Source: Halicephalobus mephisto
Taxonomy: Eukaryota > Nematoda > Chromadorea > Rhabditida > Panagrolaimidae
Assembly: GCA_009193035.1 (NCBI GenBank)
Contig: SWDT01000470.1
Location: 1-48,484, forward strand
Direction of reading: 5' to 3'
DNA length: 48,484 nt
Shown: piece after piece, positions 1-9,200 of the stretch
How positions within the stretch are numbered: position 1 is the first letter of the stretch
Layout: each line of letters starts with the position of its first letter
Translations under genes and position numbers: made by a program
The notes under the pieces: model-generated
What the model was told of the DNA's origin: nothing
Seen by the model: only the letters and a program-made list of their open reading frames with translations
Database searches by the model: none

Positions 1-1
1 C

Positions 2-166
2 CAACGAAGATACTGCCGAAGCTGTTATCGTAAGTTGGCTGATCAATATGGCCGCACACACGCCAAGACCTATGCTAGGAAATCTAGAACTCAGTGCAGT
101 GTCTGCCAGTGCTTCATCTGTTTGGAATGCTTCCAGACTAGGCATAAATCTTGTTCTAGTCCTTAG
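2..166 (+). pseudogene. piggyBac-like transposase, C-terminal zinc-binding fragment
   Basis: The frame opening at base 2 encodes 54 residues before TAG at 164-166 and is cut by the window edge. It carries regularly spaced cysteines: CRSC, then CSVC, CFIC, LECF and a closing histidine and cysteine. This Cys/His pattern followed at once by the stop is typical of the C-terminal cysteine-rich domain of piggyBac (DDE_Tnp_1_7) transposases, which binds the element's end sequences. A different frame here (48-296) is open for 82 codons but lacks this pattern. Downstream palindromes and a TTAA fit an element end. The catalytic DDD domain lies outside the window, so it is unknown whether the full gene is intact; the pseudogene label is provisional. 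A domesticated PGBD-type gene is possible. Confidence 0.62.
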
Positions 167-322
167 TTTTTTGTTATTGAGTTGTATTTTTTTAGGTGTA
201 AATAAAATAGCTGTGAAATACGATCTCGCGGGACCATGCCAGCTACAGATATTAGCCACCCTACTGGTTAATATAATACCATTTAATTTTCATTAAGTGC
301 GCAAAAATCATTTATCTAGGGT

Positions 323-406
323 TGTCCGACAACATTGTCGGACATTGTCCCACGCGGCAAAAAAATTGTCCGACAGCATTGTCGGACATTGTCGTCAACG
401 TGTTAA
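323..406. repeat. Paired palindromes next to TTAA, likely piggyBac-like 3' end
   Basis: Two near-identical 22-bp palindromes built on TGTCCGACA...TGTCGGACA lie at 323-344 and 367-388. The only differences are at the centre. They are followed by a GTCGTCAACG tail and TTAA at 403-406. piggyBac elements insert at TTAA and have terminal and subterminal inverted repeats, so this is read as the 3' end of the element whose transposase ends at 166. The matching 5' end is outside the window. Confidence 0.5.
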
Positions 407-640
407 ATTAAAAAAAATCTTTAAATTTAAAAAAAAACAAGATTTTTAAATTTTAAAAGTAAAAAAATTAATAAATTTTAAACGAATAAATCACGTAAAA
501 AATTTTGTTTATTTCGAAATTTTGAAAATAAGGAGTAAAGAGAAATAGTAAAAAATGATTGATTTTCGTTTTGGGACCAGTTTTGAAGAAAATAATTAAT
601 TTTCGGATTCTATAGTAAAAGTCGGAAAAATTACCAGAAA
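407..640. other. AT-rich spacer, no gene seen
   Basis: Mostly A/T runs with TTTCGAAATTTT words. The short open frame at 468-653 on the minus strand is low-complexity (F, I, K, Y-rich) and is not considered coding. Confidence 0.6.
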
Positions 641-1130
641 TATTTTTAAACAACTATTTTTCGCTGTAGGACCAATAAGTAACCTAATGGTCTTAGCACG
701 AATTAAGAGTTTTCGTGTCAGGACAAATTTAAAAAAAAATTTTTTGTTTTATAGTAAACACTAAGAAATTAACAGAAATATTTTTAAAAAACTATTTTTC
801 GTGGCAGGACCAATAAGTAACCTAATGGTCTTAGCACGAATCAAGAGTTTTCGTGCCAGGACCAATTTTTTAAAAAAATTTTCGTTTTATAGTAGACACT
901 AAGAAATATTTTTAAACAACTATTTTTCGCGGCAGGACCAATAAGTAATTTAATGGTCTTAGCACGAATTAAGAGTTTTCGTGTCAGGACCAATTTTGAA
1001 AAAATAATCAATTTCGAAATTTGTGATGGATGTTGAGAAATAATTATGGGTGTTTTGAAAGATTTATTTCCTCCCTAAGACCAGTAATTAGGCCAATGAT
1101 CTTAACACGAAGTAAGCATCGTTCGTAGCA
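640..1130. repeat. Tandem array, unit about 130-138 bp
   Basis: The phrase ACCAATAAGTAA starts at 671, 809 and 937, each followed by TGGTCTTAGCACGAAT and TTTTCGTGTCAGGAC. A diverged fourth unit follows near 1060-1130. Each unit carries two copies of the CACGA/CGTGTCAGGACC-type word seen across the window. Confidence 0.8.
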
Positions 1131-1239
1131 AAACTGTTATTTGAAATTTATTTTCACAGAAGAACAAAGAAATTCGAAAACAAAAAGTCATTTGTCTTGC
1201 CACGAAAAATACTTAAAGAGTTAGTAATTAAGATCGCGG

Positions 1240-1690
1240 TTGAAGATGAATCAAACACCATTCGTGTCAGGACCGCCATTTGGAATTTTAATATTTTAAA
1301 AATAAAAAATAAATTAAATATGAAATTCCTGGTCCTGTCACGAAGGATGTTTAAAAATCATTAATTTCATGGTCTTGGAACGAAAAAAGTATCATTCGTG
1401 TCAGGACCGCCATTTGGAATTTTAAGATTTTAAAAATAAAAAAATAAATTAAATATGAAATTCCTGGTCCCACCACGAAAGATGTTTAGAAATCATTAAT
1501 TTCATGGTCTTGGAACGAATTAATCATTATTCGTGTCAGGACCGCCACTTCGAATTTTAATATTTTAAAAATAAAAAAATTAATTAAATATGAAATTCCT
1601 GGTCCTGTCACGAAAGATATTTAATAACCATTAATTTCATAGTCTTGGAACGAAAAAAGTATCATTCGTGTCAGGACCATTGTTCAACAT
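1240..1690. repeat. Tandem array, unit 134-135 bp
   Basis: CGTGTCAGGACC recurs at about 1264, 1398, 1533 and 1668, with intervals of 134-135 bp. Each unit also contains CCTGGTCCTGTCACGAA and ATGGTCTTGGAACGAA. The regular spacing points to recent unequal exchange. Confidence 0.85.
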
Positions 1691-1837
1691 TTATCTTGAA
1701 AAAACTAGAAATCAAAAGATCAAGTAGAAAATCCTTGGTTCCGCCAAGAATAATGATTAATTTTTTCCTCAATCATGAGTTTGACTATCGATTTTTAAAA
1801 TTTCCTTCCTTAACCCATCATGTCCGGATGCGACATA

Positions 1838-2143
1838 CCGTATTTCCTCTAAAATAAACCCCGGGGCTTATTTTTTCAATCATGTCCTGAGCTGTCAATT
1901 TTGAACTTTCAAATCGATTTTGAGCTAATTCGAGTTTGAAAAGTGAAAGGTTTAATTTCGAGTCCAATGTTCGATTCGAAAATTGAAGATTTTGGAAAAT
2001 TAACAGCTCTGATCAAGTTATGAAGGGGGCTTATTTTAGGAAAGGGGGGGGGAAGGGTTATTTTAGAAGGGAGGAGGGTTTATTCCAGAAGGAGGGGAGG
2101 TTTATTTTAGAAGGAGAGGGGGTTTATTTTAGAGGAAATACGG
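1838..2143. mobile_element. TA-flanked MITE with 25-bp perfect terminal inverted repeats
   Basis: The termini at 1838-1862 and 2119-2143 are exact inverted repeats of 25 bp starting CCGTATTTCCTC. TA dinucleotides flank both outer ends (1836-1837 and 2144-2145), matching the TA target duplication of Tc1/mariner elements. The 306-bp body has no transposase. Its right side is a G-rich tandem of GGTTTATTTTAGAAGG-like units. The terminus resembles that of the element at 33519-33616. Confidence 0.75.
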
Positions 2144-2327
2144 TATATGTCACACCGTAGTTACAGTACTCAACATTACGGTATCGACCTGGTTTTCGAA
2201 GATGTTATTCAACGTCCTCAAAAACCTATATTTTTATCAAAAAATCATTAAAAAATACACTTTGACGATTTCCGGACATACAAGGTTAAGTTTGCCGGTC
2301 TGGAGTACGAGTCTCAGGTAATCAAGA

Positions 2328-2760
2328 TTTGATTTTTCCGAAAGTCTTAGATTTCGAAATTTACCTGAATCAGAAAAACCAAAATTTCATCGAGGAAAAG
2401 TCCCAAGCCGAGATTGAAGATAAAGTGGAAACTAATTTGATTTTTCCGAAATCCTTCGATTTCGAAATTTACCTGAATCGAAAAAACTAAAATTTCATCG
2501 ACGAAAAGCCCCAAGTCCAGATTGAAGATAAAGTGGACTAATTTGATTTTTCCGAAATTCTTCGATTTCGAAATTTACCTGAATTAAAAAAACTAAAATT
2601 TCATCGAGGAAAAGTCCCAAGTCCAGATTGAAGATAAAGTGGAAACTAATTTGATTTTTCCGAAATTTTTCAATTTCAAAATTCACCTGAATTAAAAAAA
2701 CTAAAATTTCATCGACGAAAAGTCCCAAGCCGAGATTGAAGATAAAGTGGAAACTAATTT
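2328..2760. repeat. Tandem array, four units of about 107 bp
   Basis: TTTGATTTTTCCGAAA begins near 2328, 2436, 2542 and 2650. Units carry TCCCAAGCCGAGATTGAAG and AAAATTTCATCGA. Because units are close to 108 bp (36 codons), the minus strand stays open over repeated units (2495-2797). This is a by-product of unit length rather than evidence for a protein. Confidence 0.85.
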
Positions 2761-3007
2761 GAATCCTCTTTAACTTGTGCTTCCAATTGCAATCCAAAAG
2801 AGTTAACTTCTTCGTTTAGTTTGTCTCTCGTTTGGCTAATGGGTGTCCAAGATTTTTTCCATCCTTCCGAAAAGAGAGCCTGGTTGAAGATGCGCCATAT
2901 TCCGGAAAGCAGTGTAGACGCCCACTGGCGCCAATTAGGCGCAATCAACTCATTTCCAACTCGAAAGCGAGCTTGCCAGAAGGGAGCCGCTCTAATGGCA
3001 ACTTTAA
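2754..3007 (-). CDS. Unassigned open frame with splice acceptor (possible terminal exon)
   Basis: After a minus-strand acceptor-like TTAATCCTAG, the frame is open from 3007 to TAG at 2754 (about 83 residues) and is rich in tryptophan and charged residues (NWRQWASTLLSGIWRIF). The acceptor phase (two bases) would fit the last visible zinc-finger exon at 6234, but nothing in it resembles a C2H2 finger or homeodomain. The plus strand is also open (2821-3021). No family was recognised. It may be a stray exon of another gene, a relic of a mobile element, or chance. Confidence 0.2.
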
Positions 3008-3169
3008 CTAGGATTAATTAAAAAGAAAAATCTGGAATCGACTCAAAACATGTGTTACTCTGGTTAATTTAAATTTTTTTGGACAAGTTGCGCTCAATCA
3101 AATCTTAACCCATCTTCTAGACAACAGTAATTAATCAAGTGTTCTTTCTTTGTTTGGATCTGTCCTGGA

Positions 3170-3610
3170 ATGTGAAATCATCTCTCACCACGAAAATTTT
3201 AAAAATCATGGAAATTTCAGTTGATCTTGAGTGAAAATAAAATTGATAAAAAAAATTGTTTTAAAAATTAAATAATTATCGTGGCGAAAATTCGTAATAA
3301 TTATAGAAAATTCAATTATTTTTATTAGTTGAGAATTAATTTAAAAGTAAAATCATCTCTCACCACGAAAATTTTAAAAATCATGGAAATTTTAGCTGAT
3401 CCTGAGTGGAAATAAAATTGATAAAAAAATTGTTTTAAAAATTAAATAATTATCGTGGTGAAAATCTTTGAAAATCAAAAAATTCACTTATTTTTATTAG
3501 TTAAGAATTAATTTAAAAGTCAAATTTTTTCTCAACACGAAAAGTTTCAAAAATCAGAATTTGACTGATCCTGAGTGGAAATAGAGATGATGCTGAAAGT
3601 CAACTCCTGC
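3170..3610. repeat. Tandem array, unit about 170-174 bp
   Basis: CTCACCACGAAAATTTTAAA followed by a TGATC(C/T)TGAGTGGAAATA-like phrase recurs near 3180, 3355 and 3530. The last unit is diverged. The array pairs the two recurrent words of this window, a CACGAAAATT type and a GAGTGGAAA type, within each unit. Confidence 0.75.
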
Positions 3611-3619
3611 CACGAAAGT

Positions 3620-4130
3620 TCCCCAGTGATCGTGATAAATTTAATCTTTTTTATTTTGAATCAAAAATGATCCAAAAAATAATTTTTAAAAATCCTAAAA
3701 CGAAAATTTTTAATTATAATTATTTTTTGTCAGTGCGAGTGGGAATCGGCGCCAAAAGCAACTTGACAGTAAGACAAGGCCCAAAACGAAGTCGAATGTG
3801 ATTAAAGTGGTTAATTTTTCAGAATTTTCGAAATCTATTTAAATAATTTCGAAATTTTTATTTTTAAAAAATTTTTAAATTAAATTTGAAATTTTTATTT
3901 TTAAAAATCTTTAAATTTAAATAATTTCGAAATTTCTGAATTTTTGAATTTAAACAATTTCGAAATTTTTGGATTTTCTTTAATTTTGATTTTTGATTTT
4001 TTGAATTTAAATATTTTCGAAATTTTTATTTTTTTTTAAATTTTAATAATTTTGGAATCAAAATTGATTAAAACTGATGACTTTTATTAGAATTTTTTGT
4101 CTTTGTTATTAGGTACTTGTTTACTGTAGG
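3620..4130. other. AT-rich spacer with TTTCGAAATTT words, no gene seen
   Basis: Low-complexity A/T with repeated AATTTCGAAATTTTT phrases. A short unique patch at 3735-3800 has no convincing open frame. Confidence 0.6.
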
Positions 4131-4199
4131 ATAGACCTATTGTAGAAAACCCCGTCGATCGGTTTTTGAAGGAAAATATGGTCTACGTCGACGATAGGA

Positions 4200-4570
4200 C
4201 TGTACGACACTTCCCCGGCAGCTTTTGCTCCCTGTTTTTCTCCTTTTTGATTTTCTACTGATTTCGAAATTCTTTTAAATCAATTTTTTCCTACTTAACT
4301 AAGATACTAAGTTAATTTAGTTATTAGAAAATTAATATAAAAACGAAATAAATGAGATCAATCTTGCAAAGTGGAGGGGAGCAGATATCGTACAAGTCCC
4401 CAGCGACATTTGCTCCCCATTTTTCTCTTTTTCGATCCTCACTAATTTCGAAATTCTTTTAAACCAATTTTTCCCTATTTAACTAAGATACTAAGTTAAT
4501 TTAGTTATTAAAAAGTTAACATAAAAATTAAATAAACCTTGCAAAGTGGAGGGGAGCAACTGTCGTACAG
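4200..4570. mobile_element. Mutator-like non-autonomous element, two fused units
   Basis: The ends are inverted: CTGTACGACA at 4200-4209 and TGTCGTACAG at 4561-4570. The outer flanks are direct repeats of CGACGATAGGA (4189-4199 and 4572-4582), an 11-bp target duplication of the size typical of Mutator-like elements (9-11 bp), with one extra C on the right. The middle has a fused junction, GGGGAGCAGATATCGTACA joined to AGTCCCCAGCGACATTTG, so the copy is about two units of 185 bp. A related copy lies at 34253-34834. No transposase is encoded. Confidence 0.7.
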
Positions 4571-4667
4571 CCGACGATAGGATCAAGTTGGAAAAGAAAA
4601 ATTTTCTTGTTTTGATTACTTGGCGCCTTTTCTGATTGCTTATTTTCTTATTTTTCTTATTATTTAG

Positions 4668-4851
4668 CTTTGAGATGCCGACAAAGAACCTTCGATTGTT
4701 TGCCGAGATTTATTTCAAAATAAAATTGGTCCCTTGGTTTACTTTGAGACAAAAACTTATTGTTCCCTCAGGGTCCGGAAGTTTGTTCCTTCCCAAATTG
4801 AGGACACCTCGGGCAATTGGTATGTTTTCACATATATTAAATCCTTATAAG
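4668..4851 (+). CDS. Unassigned possible exon
   Basis: A plus-strand acceptor TTATTATTTAG precedes 4668 and a donor AAG/GTAAGC follows 4851. The frame from ATG 4675 is open for 59 codons to the donor, and the same frame stays open to 5004. The protein (MPTKNLRLFAEIYFKIK...) has mixed composition unlike the surrounding low-complexity DNA, but no domain was recognised and no partner exon was found. The reverse strand is also partly open. Confidence 0.25.
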
Positions 4852-5004
4852 GTAAGCCAAGCTGAAAGCAGGCAATTTGCGTCATTTCGGACTGCTCAGC
4901 GGGCCGCAATTGTCAAAAAAGGTGTGAAATCGCCAAAAATGACGGAAATGAAAAAGCGGCCTCAAATTGACATTTGTTATATTATTTCTTACTGTAATTT
5001 ATAA

Positions 5005-5740
5005 AATTAAAATTAAATACAAAATTTCCAAAATTCTAAAAACTTCCAAAATTCTAAAATTCTAAGAACTTCTAAAAATCATAAAATTCTGAAATCCTAA
5101 AACTTCCGAAATTCTAAAAATCCTAAAATTCCAAGAACTTCTAAAAATCATAAAATTCTGAAACTCTAAAAACTTCCAAAATCCTAAAAATCCTAAAATT
5201 CTAAAACTTCCGAAATTCTAAAAATTCTAAAATTCTAAGAACTTCTAAAAATCCTAAAATTCTAAAAACTTTCGAAATTCTAAAATCCTAAAATTTTCAA
5301 AATTTCTAAAATTCTTGAAATTTCAGAATCCAGAAACGACTTCTGGAGTATTTTCGAAATTGTGAAGTCTTCTGAATTTTTATAAGAACTTCTAGAATCT
5401 CCCAAAATTTTGAAGAAATTTCTGAAATTTTCGAATTTTTTAAAATCCAAAAAAATTTTACATCAGCTTCTGAATCTCGGAGTTTTCGTACAAATTTTCC
5501 AGAATCTTAAAAATTTTTTTGAACTTTTCTAAAATCCCACTTTTCAAAATTTTAAAACTTTTTTATAAAAATCTTCGTTCTTAAAATTTAAAATTTAATT
5601 TTTAAAATTTAACTTTTAATTCTTAATTTTTAAATTTTAAAATTTAATTTTTAAAATTTTAAATTTTAAATTTAACTTTTAATTTTTAAATTTTTAAATT
5701 TTTAAATTTAATTTTTAATTTTTAAAATTTAAAATTTAAT
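5005..5740. repeat. Short-period AT repeats, no gene seen
   Basis: 5010-5320 is a degenerate array of AAAATTCTAAAAACTTCC-like phrases about 20-30 bp long. 5330-5560 is a decayed version with TTCTGGA/TTCTAGAA words. 5570-5740 is almost pure AATTTTTAAAATTTAA. Confidence 0.7.
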
Positions 5741-6120
5741 TTTTTAACAATAATATGATACGGGATAATATGACGGAACATTATCGAAAATGATGATCAA
5801 ACGATCGCGAAAAAAGCAATAAGACCAAGTTTCTTTATTTATTATTGAATGAGCAGATGCAATGTTTTTTCCCAAATGCCATTAGATTGAAAAAGATAGC
5901 CTTGATAAGATTCCTTTTTTTAAAAAAAATTAAAATTATTTTGAAAAATAAAATTCTTTAGAAATTCAAACATATTTTAAAAAATAAAAATTATTTAAAT
6001 TTTTTTTAAATTAAAAATTATTTAAAAAATTTAATTTGTTTTTTAAAATTTAAATTATTTGAAAAACAAAAATTATAAAAAAATTAAAATTATTAAAAGT
6101 TTTTTTTCGAAGTTGTCTTC
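5741..6120. other. Small unique island in AT-rich DNA
   Basis: 5745-5910 has ordinary composition (for example GATCAAACGATCGCG) but no convincing exon in either direction. It is followed by A/T runs. It lies in what would be the continuation of the zinc-finger gene. Confidence 0.4.
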
Positions 6121-6233
6121 ACGGGGTTCCCAGATTAGGACTTCCTGTGGCGAAATTGACTAGTTTCAAAAATTAGAAAAATTAACTTCAACTTTTGACG
6201 AAAATCAAACTTGATTTTTTAAAAAAAATTTAC

Positions 6234-6266
6234 CGTTTATGTCTGTTTGATGCTGATCACAATGGC
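6234..6266 (-). CDS. zfh-2: zfh-2-like exon 6 (33-nt microexon closing a finger)
   Basis: Acceptor TTAATTTTTAG precedes 6266 and donor ATAAACG/GTAAAT follows 6234. In the phase set by exon 5 it reads [11 protein letters not shown], supplying H365 and H369 after C349-x2-C352, so the finger spacing is C-x2-C-x12-H-x3-H. The exact fit of phase, splice sites and finger geometry supports it despite its size. It ends in phase 1; the next exon is not identified. Confidence 0.6.
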
Positions 6267-9200
6267 CTAAAAATTAAAAAATTTAAAAATTTAAAATTTA
6301 AAATTCTAAAAAAATATAAAAATTTAAAATTAAAGAATTTAAAATTTTTAGAAAATTTAAAAATTAAAAATTCTAAATTCTAAAAAAATATAAAAATTCG
6401 AAATTAAAGAATTTAAAATTTTTAGAAAATTTGAAAATTCGAAATTAAAGAATTTAAAATTTCTTAAATTCGAAATTTAAAAATTTAAAATTTAAAACTT
6501 TCAAAAGATTTAAAAAATCGAAATTTAAAGAATTTAAACTTTAAAAAACTGAAATTTTTAATTTTTAAAGAATTTAAACTTTAAAAATTTGAAAATTTAA
6601 AAATTCGAAATTAAAGAATTTTAAATTTAAAAAATTGAAATTTTTAATTTTTAAAGAATATAAAAATTCGAAATTAAAGAATTTAAAAATGCGAAATTTA
6701 AAGAATTTTAAAATTTAAAATTTAAAATTACAGTAATGAACTTACAGATTGCTTCTGATTTTTGATTTGTAAAAAATGAACATTTTTTACATTGATAATT
6801 TGAATCAATTATATTTTCCTCAAAACCATTATCTAAAGTCAAATCCATTGCTCCTTCTGAATCCTCGTTCGTGGTGAGACCCAAGGCAGCAGCAACAGCG
6901 GCAACAGAAGAACTCTGGAAACTCGTCCTCGAAAGGTGAAGAGAACTTGAAGTGTGTTCTCGAAATGATTCTGGCCTAAAAATCTAAATTTAAAAAAACA
7001 AAGAAACCAAACAAATCAAATTTTAAAAATTAAAAAAAAATTTAAAATAAAATTTAAAAATTTAAATAAAAAAAAATAAAATTTAAATAAAAAAAATAAA
7101 ATTTAAAAATTTAAATTTAAATAAAAAATAAAATTTAAATTTAAATTTAAATAAAAAAGTAAAAAAATTTAAATTTTAAAAATGTAAAAAAAATAAAATC
7201 TTTAAAATATTTCTAAAATTTAAGAAATTTAAAAAAAAAACTATTTTAATTTGAAATCTAAGAAATTTAGAAATTTAAAAAAATAGAAAATTTTAAAAAT
7301 TCAAAAATCTTTTTAATCAAAAAAAATTAAAAATATTTAAAAAAAAATTTTTGAGAATATTTAAAAATTAAAGTTTTTTGAAAATATTTAAAAAAAAATT
7401 TTTTTTGAGAATTTAAAAAAAAAATTTTTTTTGAGAATTTCTTAAATTTAAAAATGACAGTAATTTTATTCATTTGAAAATAGACAAAAATAGGTGGAGA
7501 AAAAGTGGCTTTTTGCTTCATTTCTTTGGTCGCTCATTGGACGAAAAGGATAAGACTGGCAGCCCCGCAATTTTGACAAAGAAAAATCTCAAAGAAAAGA
7601 GCCAACCGCGAAAAACGGAAAATGAGGAAAAGCCGGTGGCTGGCTTGATCGAGCCGCACAAGGATCAAAGCAGGTAAGAGAAATAAATGTCCTCTCGCGC
7701 AAATTGACCGAGATTGCATTCAAAAGACTGGCACAAATGAGACAATAATGGCCAAACAAACCAATTAAGGCAAAGTATAACAATCAGAAATATTTGTCGT
7801 AAAATTCCAAAAGAATGGCGTCAATGGGGATTTCCACTCGAGACCGAAAAGTGTAAAATTTTAAATTTAAGTAATTTATAAAGATTTTAAAACTTCCGAA
7901 ATCAAGTCATTATGAAATTCAAGTAATTTATGATGAAATTGTTGAACAATAATCTCAGCACGAATGTCGGGAATTTTCCACTCGAGACCGAAAATAAAAA
8001 ATTTTAAGTTTAAGTAATTTATAAAGATTTTAAAACTTCCGAAATCACGTTATTGTGAAATTTAAAATATCTATAACTAGATTTTACAAATGGTCTCGAT
8101 ACGAATGTCGGGAATTTTCCACTCGAGACCGAAAAGTGTAAAATTTTAAGTTTAAGTAATTTTCAAAGATTCTAAAACTTCCGAAATCACGTTATTATGA
8201 AATCCAAGTAATTTATGGTGAAATTGTTGAACAATAATCTCAGCACGAATGTCGGAAATTTTCCACTCGAGACCGAAAAGTGTAAAATTTCAAGTTTAAG
8301 TAATTTTCAAAGATTCTAAAACTTCTGAAATCAAGTCATTATGAAATTCAAGTAATTTATGATGAAATTGTTGAACAATAATCTCAGCACGAATGTTAGG
8401 AATTTTCCACTCGAGACCGAAAAGTAAAAAATTTTAAATTTACATGATTCCAACAAAGTCCAAGGCCATCTAGTAACTTTCGAAGTTACATTAGTATGAA
8501 AATTTAAAATCTATTTTGTAAAATTTTTTCGATACAAATTTCGAAAGTTTTCTAAAATCAGAGATTATAAAATTTAAAAATCATGTACCTTCTGAAAAAT
8601 CAAAAATTTCTGTAATTTAATCCAACTACAGTAGTCAAGAAATATCTTCGAAAACAAATTTTTTTGTATGAGAGCCAAAAATCAAGATGGAAGATATATT
8701 TTATCCTAAAGAAAAAGTTCAAAAACATTCGTTCTAGGACCCATGATTGTATTCAAAAAATTTTCTCGCAACGAAAATTTTAAAAACATTCGTTCTAGAA
8801 CCTACAATAATATTCAAAAAATTCGTCTTACAACGAAAATTGAAAAAACATTCGTTCTAAGACTCATAATTGTATTCAAAAAGTTTGTTTCATAATAAAA
8901 ATTCGAAAATTTTCGTTGTAAGATCCTCGATGATGTTCGAAAAATTTGTCTCACAACGAAAATTTTCAAAACATTCGTTCTAGGACCTACAGTAATATTC
9001 AAAAAATTTTCTCACAACGAAAATTTTAAAAACATTCGTTCTAGGACCTATAGTAATATTCAAAAAGTTTGTCTCGCAACGAAAATTTTAAAAACATTCG
9101 TTCTAGGACTTACAATGATATTCAAAAAGTTTGTCTCACAACGAAAATTTTCAAAACATTCGTTCTAGGACCTACAGTGATATCTAAAGTACTTTTCTCC

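Noticed and set aside
48..296. 82-codon plus-strand ORF with a hydrophobic stretch
   Set aside because: It is out of frame with the transposase-like cysteine domain on the same strand, which explains the DNA better.
2495..2797. 100-codon repetitive minus-strand ORF
   Set aside because: It follows directly from 105-108-bp tandem units; the DNA repeats, not a protein, are the primary feature.
4740..4850. CPRC motif on the minus strand as a possible next zinc-finger exon
   Set aside because: The frame stops on both sides within a few codons and has no acceptor.
6195..6383. 62-codon plus ORF
   Set aside because: Lysine/asparagine low complexity, antisense to the zinc-finger microexon and intron.
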